Source of the DNA: Acidovorax sp. FJL06
GTDB lineage: Bacteria > Pseudomonadota > Gammaproteobacteria > Burkholderiales > Burkholderiaceae_C
DNA: 64,000 nt
Direction: 5' to 3'
NCBI RefSeq assembly: GCF_003852545.1
Contig: NZ_QAJR01000019.1
Span: 99,714-163,713, forward strand
Shown in pieces: positions 8,527 to 19,680 of the stretch. The notes under the pieces were generated by a model, which did no database searches, was not told the origin of the DNA, and saw only the letters and a program-made list of their open reading frames with translations. The position numbers and the translations under genes were made by a program. Every line of letters begins with the position of its first letter. Position 1 is the stretch's first letter.

Positions 8527-9972
8527 TCACCTCTCCGGAGCGATGTGTTCGGCGTAATCGTACAAGGCACCCAGGATGTCCTGCGTGCGGTCGTCATCGG
8601 CAGTCTCTGACAGGGTATCGATTTCGGTGAACAGCTGCTCCACCGTGCGCGCCCCGCCCTGCCCGTCAAACAGGCAGGCGGCGCGATGCGCCTCCCAGCG
8701 CTGCTGCTCTTCGGGCGTGAGGGTTTGCGGAAAGTTGCGCGCCCGGTAGCGCCACACCAGCTCGGTCAGGCGCGGGTCGTCAAAGCCCGTGCGGGCGGTG
8801 GCCAGCTTGGCGCCCGACATGCTGCGCAGGTCGTTCAAATAGCGCCGGTCGTTGTTGCCGACAAAGCCGCCATACAGGTCCTGGTCCACATCGGGCGCGG
8901 GCTCGGCGGGCCGGGCGAACACGGCGGGCCAGATGCCGCTCATGTCGGGCAGGCTGCGCGCCACCTCGGCGTGCTGCGCGGCCTGGGCCAGGTCGATGCC
9001 CCAGCGCTGCGCCAGTGCGGGCGTGAGGGTGTTCACATTGCCCACCACCATGGGCGACTTGTTGAGGTGGATGGTTTTGATGGGCAGGCGCGCCACGCCC
9101 TCGGGCAGGTCGGCCGCGCGGGTGAACATGCGCAGGCGGATGTCGTCCACATTCAGCGTGGCCAGCTCGCGCGGGTCGTGGGCCAGGTCCCAGGCGATCA
9201 GCTCGTTCTTGTTGGTGGGGTGGCTGGCCAGCGGCCACATCACGCCCAGGCAACCACGCTCCACCGGAAACATGCCCGACACATGCAAAAACGGCCGCGC
9301 CGTGATGGCCGTGGCAGGCAGGCGCAGCTCGGCGGCCACGCGGTCTTTTTTGTGCAGCGCCAGCGCAAAGTCAAACAGCTTGGCGTTGTGCTGGCGAATG
9401 AGGCGTGCGAGGGCAATGGTGGCGCGCACGTCCGACAGCGCATCGTGTGCGGCCTCGTGCAACAGGCCGTTGGCTTTGGAGAGGTGTTCGAGCTTGAAGC
9501 TGGGCGCGCCGTCTTCCTTTTTGGGCCACTGGATGCCATCGGGCCGCAACGCGTAGGTCATGCGCACCACGTCCAGCAAGTCCCACCGGCCGCACTGGTT
9601 TTGCCATTCGCGCGCATAGGGGTCGATGAGGTTGCGCCAGAACATGAAGCGCGTGATCTCGTCGTCGAACCGGATGGTGTTGTAGCCCACGCCAATGGTG
9701 CCGGGCTGGGCAAACTCGGCCTCGATGCGGTTCGCGAATTCACGCTCGGGCAGGCCCTTTTCCAGGCAGAGCTGGGGGGTGATGCCGGTGATGAGGCAGG
9801 ACTGTGGGTCGGGCAGATAGTCGTTGGCCGGCTGGCAGTAAATCATCAGCGGCTCACCGATCTCGTTGAGGTCGGCATCGGTGCGGATGGCGGCGAACTG
9901 CGCCGGGCGGTCTCGGCGCGTGTTGGCACCAAAGGTTTCGTAGTCGTGCCAGAGGAAGGTGTGGGCAGGCAT
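8527..9972 (-). CDS. sbcB: Exodeoxyribonuclease I
   Basis: The 481-residue protein is a 3'-5' single-strand DNA exonuclease used in recombination and mismatch repair. The DEDD-type motifs are visible: DYETFGAN (Exo I, near residue 10), GYNTIRFDDE (Exo II, near 108) and HDALSDVRAT (Exo III, near 183). The C-terminal SH3-like and helical parts follow (QDLYGGFVGNNDRR). The length matches the family. The start MPAHTFLWHDYETFG is the only sensible one. It is transcribed away from the lytic transglycosylase gene. Confidence 0.95.
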   Translation of the reverse strand: MPAHTFLWHDYETFGANTRRDRPAQFAAIRTDADLNEIGEPLMIYCQPANDYLPDPQSCLITGITPQLCLEKGLPEREFANRIEAEFAQPGTIGVGYNTIRFDDEITRFMFWRNLIDPYAREWQNQCGRWDLLDVVRMTYALRPDGIQWPKKEDGAPSFKLEHLSKANGLLHEAAHDALSDVRATIALARLIRQHNAKLFDFALALHKKDRVAAELRLPATAITARPFLHVSGMFPVERGCLGVMWPLASHPTNKNELIAWDLAHDPRELATLNVDDIRLRMFTRAADLPEGVARLPIKTIHLNKSPMVVGNVNTLTPALAQRWGIDLAQAAQHAEVARSLPDMSGIWPAVFARPAEPAPDVDQDLYGGFVGNNDRRYLNDLRSMSGAKLATARTGFDDPRLTELVWRYRARNFPQTLTPEEQQRWEAHRAACLFDGQGGARTVEQLFTEIDTLSETADDDRTQDILGALYDYAEHIAPER

Positions 9973-10038
9973 GGCTGTCAGGCGATGGGCTTCAAGCGAA
10001 AGCGAGGCAGCAACTGTAACCGGTATTGCAGTCCATTT

Positions 10039-10087
10039 GGCCTCCAGGGCATATGCGACAAGCGCTACAAGCTATCAACTCTGTAGC
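10039..10087. repeat. Dispersed repeat with CAAGCGCTACAAGCTATCAA core
   Basis: The intergenic sequence GGCCTCCAGGGCATATGCGA followed by CAAGCGCTACAAGCTATCAA belongs to the same family as the repeat at 29601-29634, where GCGCTTG pairs with CAAGCGC. From memory, copies of the form AGCTNxxAGCGCTTGATGGACAAGCGC occur between many Comamonadaceae genes. It sits between divergent sbcB and the transglycosylase gene, so it is not a terminator for either. Confidence 0.55.
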
Positions 10088-10156
10088 ATCAAAGTAATAC
10101 ATCTGGATACCCTGGGGTGAGCGCCCTCAGCGCGGCCCATCGCACGACAATGGCGC

Positions 10157-11485
10157 ATGCAGACAACCGACCTCTTCCCCGTCCACCGCGCGCGCAGCGC
10201 ATGGTGGCTGCCCATCGCCCTCACCATCACCGTCTCAGCCACCGTGGCAGGCTGCACGTCCGCGCCGCCGGCAGCCCCTTCGGCCACTGCGCCCCCCGCA
10301 ACCGCCCCAGCCAGCACCGCCGGTGCAGGCCAGCCCGGCGCCACGGCAGAACAGGCCGGATTTGCCGCCTGGCTGGCCGCCTTTGCCCCCCAGGCGCTGG
10401 CCGCAGGCATCCGGCCCGACACCGTGCGCCATGTGCTCGCCCAGGCGCAGCTGCAACCGCGCGTGGTGGAGCTGGACCGCGACCAGCCCGAATTCACCCG
10501 CACGCCCTGGGCCTACCTCGACGGCGCAGTGTCCGCGCAGCGCATCGCCCAGGGCCAGGCCAAGCGGGCCGAGCACCAGGGCGCGCTCCAGGCGGCGGCT
10601 ACGCGCTATGGCGTGCCCGCATCCGTCATCACCGCCATCTGGGGCATGGAGAGCAACTACGGCAGCAATTTCGGCAGCTTCCGCACCGTGGATGCGCTGG
10701 CCACCCTGGCCTACGAAGGCCGCCGCCGCGACTGGGCGCGCGCCGAGTTACTGGCGGCCCTGCGCATCATCGACCTGGGGGATATTGCCCCCGAAGCCAT
10801 GGTGGGCTCCTGGGCCGGGGCCATGGGCCACACGCAGTTTTTGCCATCGGTGTTCCTGGCCCATGCGGTGGATGCCGACGGCGACGGGCGCCGTGACATC
10901 TGGGGCAGCATCCCCGATGTGGCGGCCTCGACCGCCCGCTTTCTGGCCGATGCAGGCTGGCAGCCGCAGGAACCCTGGGGCACCGAAGTGCGCCTGCCCC
11001 CAGGCTTTGGCCATGCACGCGCCGAGCTGAATGTGCGCCAAAGCGCCGCCCAGTGGGCCGACGAAGGTCTGCGCACGGTGGACGGCCAGCCGCTGCCTGC
11101 GCTGGCCTCGGCCGCCGTGCTGGAGCCCGCAGGCGCACGCGGCCCGGCGTTCTTGGTGGGGCAGAACTTCCGCACCATCCTGCGCTACAACAACTCCACC
11201 AGCTACGCGCTGGCCGTGGCCCTGCTGGCCCAGCGCCTGGACGGTGGCCCGGGCGTGGTGGCCGACTGGCCGCGTGGCCTGCAACCCCTGTCGCGCGAGC
11301 AAACCCGCCAGCTGCAAGCGGCGCTGAACGCGCGCGGCTTTGCCACCGGCACCCCCGACGGCGTGCTGGGCCCCGCCACCCGCGCCGGGCTGCGCCAGTA
11401 CCAGCAAAGCCGGGGCCTGGTGGCCGATGGCTACCCCACGCTGGAGGTGCTGCAGGGCCTGGTGGGCGGCGCGCCTGCAAAGTAA
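10157..11485 (+). CDS. Lytic murein transglycosylase (MltB family) with peptidoglycan-binding domain
   Basis: The 442-residue protein starts with a long hydrophobic leader that ends in a lipobox (TVAGC, cysteine near 33), so it is probably an outer-membrane lipoprotein. The SLT_2 catalytic domain spans about 75-365, with the catalytic glutamate in WGMESNYGSNFG and the conserved GSWAGAMGHTQFLPS. A peptidoglycan-binding type 1 domain closes the protein (LQAALNARGFATGTPDGVLGP region, about 380-440). The enzyme cleaves the glycan chain to form 1,6-anhydro-muropeptides. E. coli MltB lacks the C-terminal binding domain, but this fusion is common in betaproteobacteria. The gene runs convergently towards dctD. 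Confidence 0.92.
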   Translation: MQTTDLFPVHRARSAWWLPIALTITVSATVAGCTSAPPAAPSATAPPATAPASTAGAGQPGATAEQAGFAAWLAAFAPQALAAGIRPDTVRHVLAQAQLQPRVVELDRDQPEFTRTPWAYLDGAVSAQRIAQGQAKRAEHQGALQAAATRYGVPASVITAIWGMESNYGSNFGSFRTVDALATLAYEGRRRDWARAELLAALRIIDLGDIAPEAMVGSWAGAMGHTQFLPSVFLAHAVDADGDGRRDIWGSIPDVAASTARFLADAGWQPQEPWGTEVRLPPGFGHARAELNVRQSAAQWADEGLRTVDGQPLPALASAAVLEPAGARGPAFLVGQNFRTILRYNNSTSYALAVALLAQRLDGGPGVVADWPRGLQPLSREQTRQLQAALNARGFATGTPDGVLGPATRAGLRQYQQSRGLVADGYPTLEVLQGLVGGAPAK

Positions 11486-11576
11486 GAACAGGTTTCAGGA
11501 GCAGCCGCAGCGCCCTGCCCGTCTCCGGCTTGATCTACCAGGCAGGCTGGCGCCAGGGCAGCGGGCACGGCGGCCA

Positions 11577-12923
11577 TCAAGAGCCCAGGCCGTACTTGCG
11601 GATCTTGTCGTGCAAAGTGGTCTTGGCCACCCGCAGCGCTTCGGCCGTGCGGGCCAGGCTGCCGCCTTGCTGGCGCAGGGCTTCTGCGATCAGGGTGCGC
11701 TCAAACGCCTCCACCGTGGCCGCCAAGGCCTGGGGCTGTGCTGCGTCCCCGGCATCGCCCGCCGCCCCCACAAAGGGCGCAGCGCCTGCGGCAATGCCCA
11801 GCACCACGCGCTCGGCCACGTTGCGCAGCTCGCGCACATTGCCGGGCCAGTGGTAGCCCAGCAGTTGGTGCAACTGGCCAGCGGGCAGCTCGGGCACGGG
11901 GCGCTGGTGGCGGGCGGCGGCAGCCATCACAAAATGCTCCAGCAGCAGCGGCACATCTTCGCGCCGATCACGCAGCGGGGGCAGGTCCACCGTGGCGACG
12001 CTCAGGCGGTAGTACAGGTCTTCGCGGAACTTGCCCTGGCGGCACAGCTCCAGCAAATCCACCTTGGTGGCGGCCACCACGCGGCAGTCGATGGGGATGA
12101 GCGTGTTGGAGCCCAGGCGCTCCAGCACGCGCTCTTGCAGCACGCGCAGCAGCTTGATCTGCATGGCCAAGGGCATGCTCTCGATTTCATCGAGAAACAG
12201 CGTGCCGCCGCTGGCATACTCGATCTTGCCGATGCGGCGCTTGCCCGCACCGGTGAAGGCCCCGGCCTCGTTGCCAAACATTTCGCTGTCAAACAGCGTA
12301 TCGGGCAGGCCGCCGCAGTTGATGGCCACAAAGTGGCCTTTGCTGCGCGGGCTGGCCTCGTGCAGGCAGCGGGCGGCCAGCTCTTTGCCGGTGCCGGTTT
12401 CGCCATGGATGAGCACATCCACCGCGCTCGCCGCCAGGCCCGCCAGCACCTCGCGCAGGCGCTGCATGTTGGGCGCGCGGCCCATCACCAGGCGCTCGAT
12501 CGCATCGCGCTGTGCGAGCTGGCTGCGCAGCTGGCGCACCTCCAGCACCAGTCGGCGCTTGTCGAGCGCGCGGCGCACGGCGCCCACCAGTTGCTCGGGG
12601 GCAAAGGGCTTCTGGATGAAATCGTGCGCGCCGTCCTTCATGGCCTGCACGGCCATCGAGACATCGCCATGGCCGGTGATGAGCACCACGGGCAGCTCTG
12701 GGTCCATGCCCATGAGCTCTTGCAAAAAGGCCATGCCATCCATCTGGGGCAAGCGGATGTCGCTGACCACCACGCCGGGGTAGTCACGCCCCAGGCGCAA
12801 CCGGGCCAGCTCGGCACTGGGGGCGCTTTCGGTAGCAATGCCTTCAAGCTGCAGGGCCTGCTCGCAGCCCAGCACGATGTCGGGGTCGTCTTCGACGATG
12901 AGGACCTTGAGGTCGGGGGTCAT
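11577..12923 (-). CDS. dctD: Sigma-54-dependent response regulator DctD
   Basis: The 448-residue protein has a receiver domain (phospho-acceptor aspartate in VVVSDIRLP, near 53), an AAA+ sigma-54 activation domain with GETGTGKE (Walker A, near 175) and the GAFTGA loop that contacts sigma-54, and a Fis-type helix-turn-helix at the C-terminus (LARTAEALRVAKTTLHDKI). It activates the dicarboxylate transporter gene. Its start overlaps the dctB stop by 4 nt, so the pair is co-translated. The sigma-54-like promoter found upstream of the transporter gene at 16493-16508 fits this regulator. Confidence 0.93.
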   Translation of the reverse strand: MTPDLKVLIVEDDPDIVLGCEQALQLEGIATESAPSAELARLRLGRDYPGVVVSDIRLPQMDGMAFLQELMGMDPELPVVLITGHGDVSMAVQAMKDGAHDFIQKPFAPEQLVGAVRRALDKRRLVLEVRQLRSQLAQRDAIERLVMGRAPNMQRLREVLAGLAASAVDVLIHGETGTGKELAARCLHEASPRSKGHFVAINCGGLPDTLFDSEMFGNEAGAFTGAGKRRIGKIEYASGGTLFLDEIESMPLAMQIKLLRVLQERVLERLGSNTLIPIDCRVVAATKVDLLELCRQGKFREDLYYRLSVATVDLPPLRDRREDVPLLLEHFVMAAAARHQRPVPELPAGQLHQLLGYHWPGNVRELRNVAERVVLGIAAGAAPFVGAAGDAGDAAQPQALAATVEAFERTLIAEALRQQGGSLARTAEALRVAKTTLHDKIRKYGLGS

Positions 12924-14827
12924 GGGCGGTCTGGGGCTGATTCCGAATCTGGGCGGGGGGCTGCGGGCAAGGCCAAGTGGAACACAGCGCCGCCGTCAGG
13001 GTGGTTAGCGCCACTGAGGGTGCCGCCCGATTCACGCACGATGCCGGCCGACAACGCCAGCCCCAGGCCCAGTCCGTCGCCCGAACCCTTGGTGGTGAAA
13101 AACGGCTCAAACAGATGGGCCAGCGCTTCGCCCGTGAGGCCCGGGCCCAGATCGCGCACCTGCACATGCACCTGCTCGGCCCCCGCTGTGGCCAATTGCT
13201 CGCAGCGGATCTCAACGCGCAAGGCGCTGCTCCCAGCCATCGCATCCAGCGCATTGTTGATGAGGTTGACCAGCACCTGCTCCAAGCGGTTGCCATCGCA
13301 CCAGGCCACGGGCTCGGGCTCGGCCATGTCCAGCAGCACCTGGGCCCCCGTCTGCTGGATGCGCGGCTCCAGCACCGCCAGCGCGTTGGCCAGCGCGGCG
13401 CGCAGCGGCACGGGCCGTGGCTCGCCGGTTGATTTGCGGGCAAAGGCCCGCAGTTCGCCCGTGATGCGGCCCATGCGGTCGGCCAGCTGGGCAATGCGCT
13501 CCAGGTTGACGCGCACCGTGGGCAAATCGCCCCGATCCAAAAACCGCACGCTGTTGCCCGACAGGGTACGCAGCGCCGTGAGCGGCTGGTTCAGCTCGTG
13601 TGCCACGCCGGTGGAGAGCTGGCCAATCACCGCCAGCTTGCCCGCCTGCACCAGCTCGTTCTGCGCGGCGCGCAGCGTGCCTTCGGCACGAATGCGTTCT
13701 TGCACTTCAGACTGCAGGCGCTCGTTGGTGCACGACAAATCGGCCGTGCGCTGCTGCACCTTGCGCTCCAGCTCGTCGTGTGCGGCCTGCAGCGCCTCGC
13801 GGGCGGCCAGGCGGTCGCGCAAACGGTCACGCTCGTGGCGACGGCGCTGGTTGAGCATGAAGCCCAGCAGCGCCACAAAGGCCGCACCGATGGTGGCAAT
13901 CAAGGCATCGCTTTGCGCCGCCTCATCGACCCGCGCCAGGTGCGAGAACACCGTCAGCGTCCAGGGCGTGCCCGGCAACGCGCGCGATTGGGTCAAAAAA
14001 CGGCCCGTCACGGGGTAGACGGATGCCATCTCGGTGCCCTCGCGCGCCACGCGCACCAGCCGCGCGCCCTGGTCCAGGTCGCTCAGCACCTTGATGCCCA
14101 GGGGGGTGAGCGCGCGGCGGTTGTATTGCAGGGTCTGGTCAAAGGCCTTGCGCGTGGCTTCGTCCAGGGGGCGCAGTGCAGTGAACTTCCAGTCGGGCAC
14201 CGAGCCCAGGATCACCACGCCGTTTTCATCGGTCACGATCACCGGCGCCTCGACCGTGGACCAGGACTGCTCCAGCTGGTCCAGGCTGACCTTGGTGACG
14301 GCCACCCCCACGGTGCGGCTGCCATCGAGCAGGGCCGACGCCAGGTAATACCCTGGCTCCCCGCGCGTGGTGCCAATGCCGAAAAACCGCCCGCTGCCCG
14401 TGCTCAAGGCATCGCGGAAGTAAGGCCGAAAGCGCAGGTCCTCGCCGATGAAGCTGTCGGGCCGGCGCCAGTTGCTGGCGGCCACCACCTGCCCCTGCAG
14501 GTTGATCACGTAGATGGAAAGCGTGCCCGCGCGCTCGTTGAGCTGCTCCAGATAGGCGTTGACGCTGTCTGCGCCACGGGCCGGCGCAGGGGCCGACAGC
14601 AGGGTCTGCACCCCCTGCTCCAGCTCCAGCGTGCCCGGGAGGAAGGCATATTTGCTGATCTCGCGCTGCAGGCTGGCCGTGTACAGCTCCAGCCGGTGCA
14701 GGCCTGTGGCCTGGATCTGCGCCTGCCCCATGCGCTGGGCCAGCAGGTAGGCCAGGCACCCGCTCAGCCCCACCCCGGCCAGCAACAGCAGGACCGTGAA
14801 CTGGCGCAAGGATCGGGGCAAAGGCAT
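12920..14827 (-). CDS. dctB: C4-dicarboxylate sensor histidine kinase DctB
   Basis: From the ATG at 14827 the protein has 635 residues (MPLPRSLRQF...); a longer GTG start at 14896 adds 23 residues of low plausibility. An N-terminal membrane helix is followed by a periplasmic double-Cache region (about 35-290), a second helix, a coiled coil, the phospho-acceptor histidine in VAHELNQPLTALRTL (near 407) and an HATPase domain (NNALDAMAG, DLGPGL, GLGLALSAGI). It senses C4-dicarboxylates in the periplasm and phosphorylates DctD. Confidence 0.92.
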   Translation of the reverse strand: MPLPRSLRQFTVLLLLAGVGLSGCLAYLLAQRMGQAQIQATGLHRLELYTASLQREISKYAFLPGTLELEQGVQTLLSAPAPARGADSVNAYLEQLNERAGTLSIYVINLQGQVVAASNWRRPDSFIGEDLRFRPYFRDALSTGSGRFFGIGTTRGEPGYYLASALLDGSRTVGVAVTKVSLDQLEQSWSTVEAPVIVTDENGVVILGSVPDWKFTALRPLDEATRKAFDQTLQYNRRALTPLGIKVLSDLDQGARLVRVAREGTEMASVYPVTGRFLTQSRALPGTPWTLTVFSHLARVDEAAQSDALIATIGAAFVALLGFMLNQRRRHERDRLRDRLAAREALQAAHDELERKVQQRTADLSCTNERLQSEVQERIRAEGTLRAAQNELVQAGKLAVIGQLSTGVAHELNQPLTALRTLSGNSVRFLDRGDLPTVRVNLERIAQLADRMGRITGELRAFARKSTGEPRPVPLRAALANALAVLEPRIQQTGAQVLLDMAEPEPVAWCDGNRLEQVLVNLINNALDAMAGSSALRVEIRCEQLATAGAEQVHVQVRDLGPGLTGEALAHLFEPFFTTKGSGDGLGLGLALSAGIVRESGGTLSGANHPDGGAVFHLALPAAPRPDSESAPDRP

Positions 14828-14917
14828 GGGGGGTGGGATGTTAGCAGCGCGCCCCCAGCACCCCGCCCGCACACCCCACGGGCGGCGGCAGGCCACCTCC
14901 GGGCGGGATAGGAAGGA

Positions 14918-16225
14918 TCAAGCCGTGCGGGGCAGCACTTCGTCGTCGCCCGCTGCGGGCAACATCTCCTCGCGTTCTGCCAGCGCCTCGGGCACGGGGT
15001 CGATGGCGTTCTCCCACTTGGCCACGACGGCCGTCGCAATGGCGTTGCCCAGCACGTTGGTCAGCGTGCGCCCCATGTCCAGGAAATGGTCAATGCCCAG
15101 GATCAGCAGCACACCCGCCTCGGGCAGATGGAACATGGGAAGCACGGCGGCCACCACCACCAGCGAGGCACGGGGCACGCCGGCAATCCCCTTGCTCGAC
15201 ACCATGAGCACCAGCAGCATCGTGATCTGGGCAGACAACGGCATGTCGATCCCGTAGGCCTGCGCAATGAAGATGGCGGCGAACGTGGTGTAGATCATGG
15301 AGCCGTCCAGGTTGAACGAATACCCCAGCGGCAGCACGAACCCTGTCACCTTGGGTTTGACTCCGAACTTTTCGAGCTGCTCCATGAGCTTGGGGTACAC
15401 CGATTCACTGCTCGCCGTCGAAAAACCGATGAGCATGGGGGTGCGGATCAGCTTGAGCAGGCGGAACACATCGCGCCCCAGCACCACATAGCCCGCACAC
15501 ACCAGCACCAGCCACAAGGCCGCCAAGGCCAGGTAGAAGCTGAGCATGAATTTGCCAAACACGCCCAGCATGCCCAGGCCCTGGGTGGTAATGGCACCGG
15601 CCACCGCGCCAAACACGCCCACGGGGGCAAAGCGCATCACATAGTCAGTGACCTTGAGCATCACATGGACCACCTCGTCGAGCGTGGCCACCAGCGTGCG
15701 CGCCGCCTGGTTGTGCAGATGCCCCAGCGCCAGGCCAAAGAACAACGAGAACACCAGGATCTGCAGGATGGCATTGTTGGCCATCGACTCCACGATGCTC
15801 TTGGGGAACACCTGGGTGATGAAGTCGCGCAGGTTCAGCGCCCCCGTCTTGAGCTGCGTCGAAGCGCCCACTTCGGGCAGCGGGATGGACAAGGAACTGC
15901 CGGGTTGCGTGAGGTTGGCAATGACCAGCCCCAGCGTCAGCGAAATCAGGGACGCCCCCAGGAACCAGGCCACCGCCCGTGTGCCAATGCGGCCCACCGT
16001 GCGCGAATCGCCCATGCTGGCCATGCCTGCGGCCAGCGTGGCAAACACCAGGGGCGCAATGATCATCTTGATCATGCGCAGAAAGATGTCCGTGAGCAGG
16101 CCAAAGTAGCCCGCGATCTCCTTGGCGGCCTCGGGCGTGGGCGCCCCTGCGTGGCAGGCGTACCCGACCAGAACCCCTAGAACCATGGCCAGGATGACCA
16201 TCGTGGTCAGACGATTGAGTTTCAT
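14918..16225 (-). CDS. dctA: Dicarboxylate/amino acid:cation symporter (DctA-like)
   Basis: The 435-residue membrane protein belongs to the DAACS family: SSESVYPKLM (the serine-rich hairpin), GYSFNLDGSMIY and SSKGIAGVPRASLV are all present. The family carries C4-dicarboxylates or acidic amino acids with protons or sodium. The adjacent dctBD and the sigma-54-type promoter upstream argue for C4-dicarboxylates such as succinate. Some residues (GFSTASSESVY) are also found in glutamate/aspartate members, so the substrate is inferred. The start at 16225 (MKLNRLTTMV) is preferred over one 24 codons upstream, which would add a polar extension. Confidence 0.87.
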   Translation of the reverse strand: MKLNRLTTMVILAMVLGVLVGYACHAGAPTPEAAKEIAGYFGLLTDIFLRMIKMIIAPLVFATLAAGMASMGDSRTVGRIGTRAVAWFLGASLISLTLGLVIANLTQPGSSLSIPLPEVGASTQLKTGALNLRDFITQVFPKSIVESMANNAILQILVFSLFFGLALGHLHNQAARTLVATLDEVVHVMLKVTDYVMRFAPVGVFGAVAGAITTQGLGMLGVFGKFMLSFYLALAALWLVLVCAGYVVLGRDVFRLLKLIRTPMLIGFSTASSESVYPKLMEQLEKFGVKPKVTGFVLPLGYSFNLDGSMIYTTFAAIFIAQAYGIDMPLSAQITMLLVLMVSSKGIAGVPRASLVVVAAVLPMFHLPEAGVLLILGIDHFLDMGRTLTNVLGNAIATAVVAKWENAIDPVPEALAEREEMLPAAGDDEVLPRTA

Positions 16226-16492
16226 GCGATGTGTGTGAATGGAAAAAGAAAACGTGGAGCGGCAGTGCGACCGTGCCCGGCCGCCGCTGCAAGGCAATCA
16301 GGGGCCAGCAAGGCGGTGCGCGGTCTGCTCCGCGCGGCGATGGCGAATACGGTCACCAGGGTGGGCGTGGCTTCTGCAGCTGCAGCTGCAGGCAGAGTTC
16401 GGGCGCGCAAGGTCGCCCACGGTGTATGGTTTCTGGCATGGCTTGTCTCCCCTTGGTAGCGGGCCGCGTCGGGCGCGGCCTGCCACCGTCAT

Positions 16493-16508
16493 TGCACGCA
16501 ATGTGCCA
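16493..16508 (-). promoter_or_regulatory. Sigma-54 (-24/-12) promoter for the dicarboxylate transporter
   Basis: On the minus strand the sequence reads TGGCACATTGCGTGCA. The -24 element TGGCAC is perfect and the GC of the -12 element has the correct spacing; only one base of TTGCA differs. It lies 268 bp before the dctA start codon, leaving a long leader. The stretch between this promoter and the gene (16226-16492) has no credible gene. The match to RpoN promoters is direct, and control by DctD is inferred from the adjacent dctBD. Confidence 0.72.
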
Positions 16509-16535
16509 GGCACGGGCACCATGCCAAGTCCTTGA

Positions 16536-16548
16536 TTTCACAGTGAAA
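16536..16548. promoter_or_regulatory. Candidate upstream activator (DctD) site
   Basis: TTTCACAGTGAAA is a perfect 13-bp palindrome that lies about 30 bp upstream of the -24 element. This is in the zone where enhancer-binding proteins such as DctD bind, though rather close to the promoter. No second copy of the same palindrome is evident, which weakens the assignment. Confidence 0.35.
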
Positions 16549-16740
16549 GTGCGGTGCACGAGCGGTTGTCGGGTTCGGCTTTCCGCCCCGTCCAGTCACC
16601 ATGCATTCGGAATTCCGAACAGATCAGGGCGACACTCGGCCTGCGCCGGCCGCGCCCCGTGGCGCCATGGGCGAACCGGCTTCTGCCCCCGGGCCCCTCC
16701 CAACATGCCCAACACTCTCGGCCCTCTCAACAGGTCGCCG

Positions 16741-16774
16741 CAAAAAGAAAAGCCGGCCCCAAGGGGCCGGCTTT
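16741..16774 (-). terminator. Rho-independent terminator of clpA
   Basis: AAAGCCGGCCCC and GGGGCCGGCTTT form a perfect 12-bp stem with a two-base loop (16749-16774). On the minus strand the stem is followed by TTCTTTTTG, the expected U-rich tail. It lies 35 bp after the clpA stop codon. Confidence 0.88.
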
Positions 16775-16808
16775 GATGCAGAGACGGAGAAAAGGGGGGC
16801 TTGCCCAA

Positions 16809-19157
<2,349 letters not shown>

Positions 19158-19214
19158 GTGAACTCCTTTGTGCTTGCGGGATAGGATTAACTCTAAATCG
19201 GGATCAAAGACCTG

Positions 19215-19574
19215 TTATTCAACAGGCTCACTGACACATTGCAGTGGGTGGCCCGCCTTGAGGGCGGCGTCAAGCACTTGTTCCACCTTGGTGGCGGCCA
19301 CATCGCGGGAGTACACGCCGCAAACGCCTTTGCCGTCGAGGTGGATCTTCAGCATGATCTGGGTCGCTGTCTCGCGGTCCTTGCTGAAGAACTCCTGCAG
19401 CACCACGATGACGAACTCCATGGGGGTGTAGTCGTCATTGAGCATGACCACCTGGTGCATCGGGGGCGGCTGGGTCTTCTGCGTGCGCCTTTCGAGCACG
19501 ACCGAACCGCCATCATCCCGCGCTGGCCGGGTAACCGGCGGCGCGGTGGGGGGTGAAGGTGGTTTTGTTGCCAT
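19215..19574 (-). CDS. clpS: ATP-dependent Clp protease adaptor ClpS
   Basis: The 119-residue adaptor starts [10 protein letters not shown]. The frame is open far upstream into dnaE, but this ATG is the one placed correctly for ClpS. After a flexible proline-rich N-terminus come the family residues [20 protein letters not shown] (N-degron pocket) and [16 protein letters not shown]. It binds N-degron proteins and hands them to ClpA, whose gene follows directly. Confidence 0.95.
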   Translation of the reverse strand: MATKPPSPPTAPPVTRPARDDGGSVVLERRTQKTQPPPMHQVVMLNDDYTPMEFVIVVLQEFFSKDRETATQIMLKIHLDGKGVCGVYSRDVAATKVEQVLDAALKAGHPLQCVSEPVE

Positions 19575-19680
19575 GAAAATCATTCTAGCGACCCGCACGG
19601 GGGGCTGCCGCAGAAGAAGTTGGGAGTTGACCCGGTATTTTTCAAGCCATGGCGCCGCAGATCGGAGTGCGCACCCCGCC

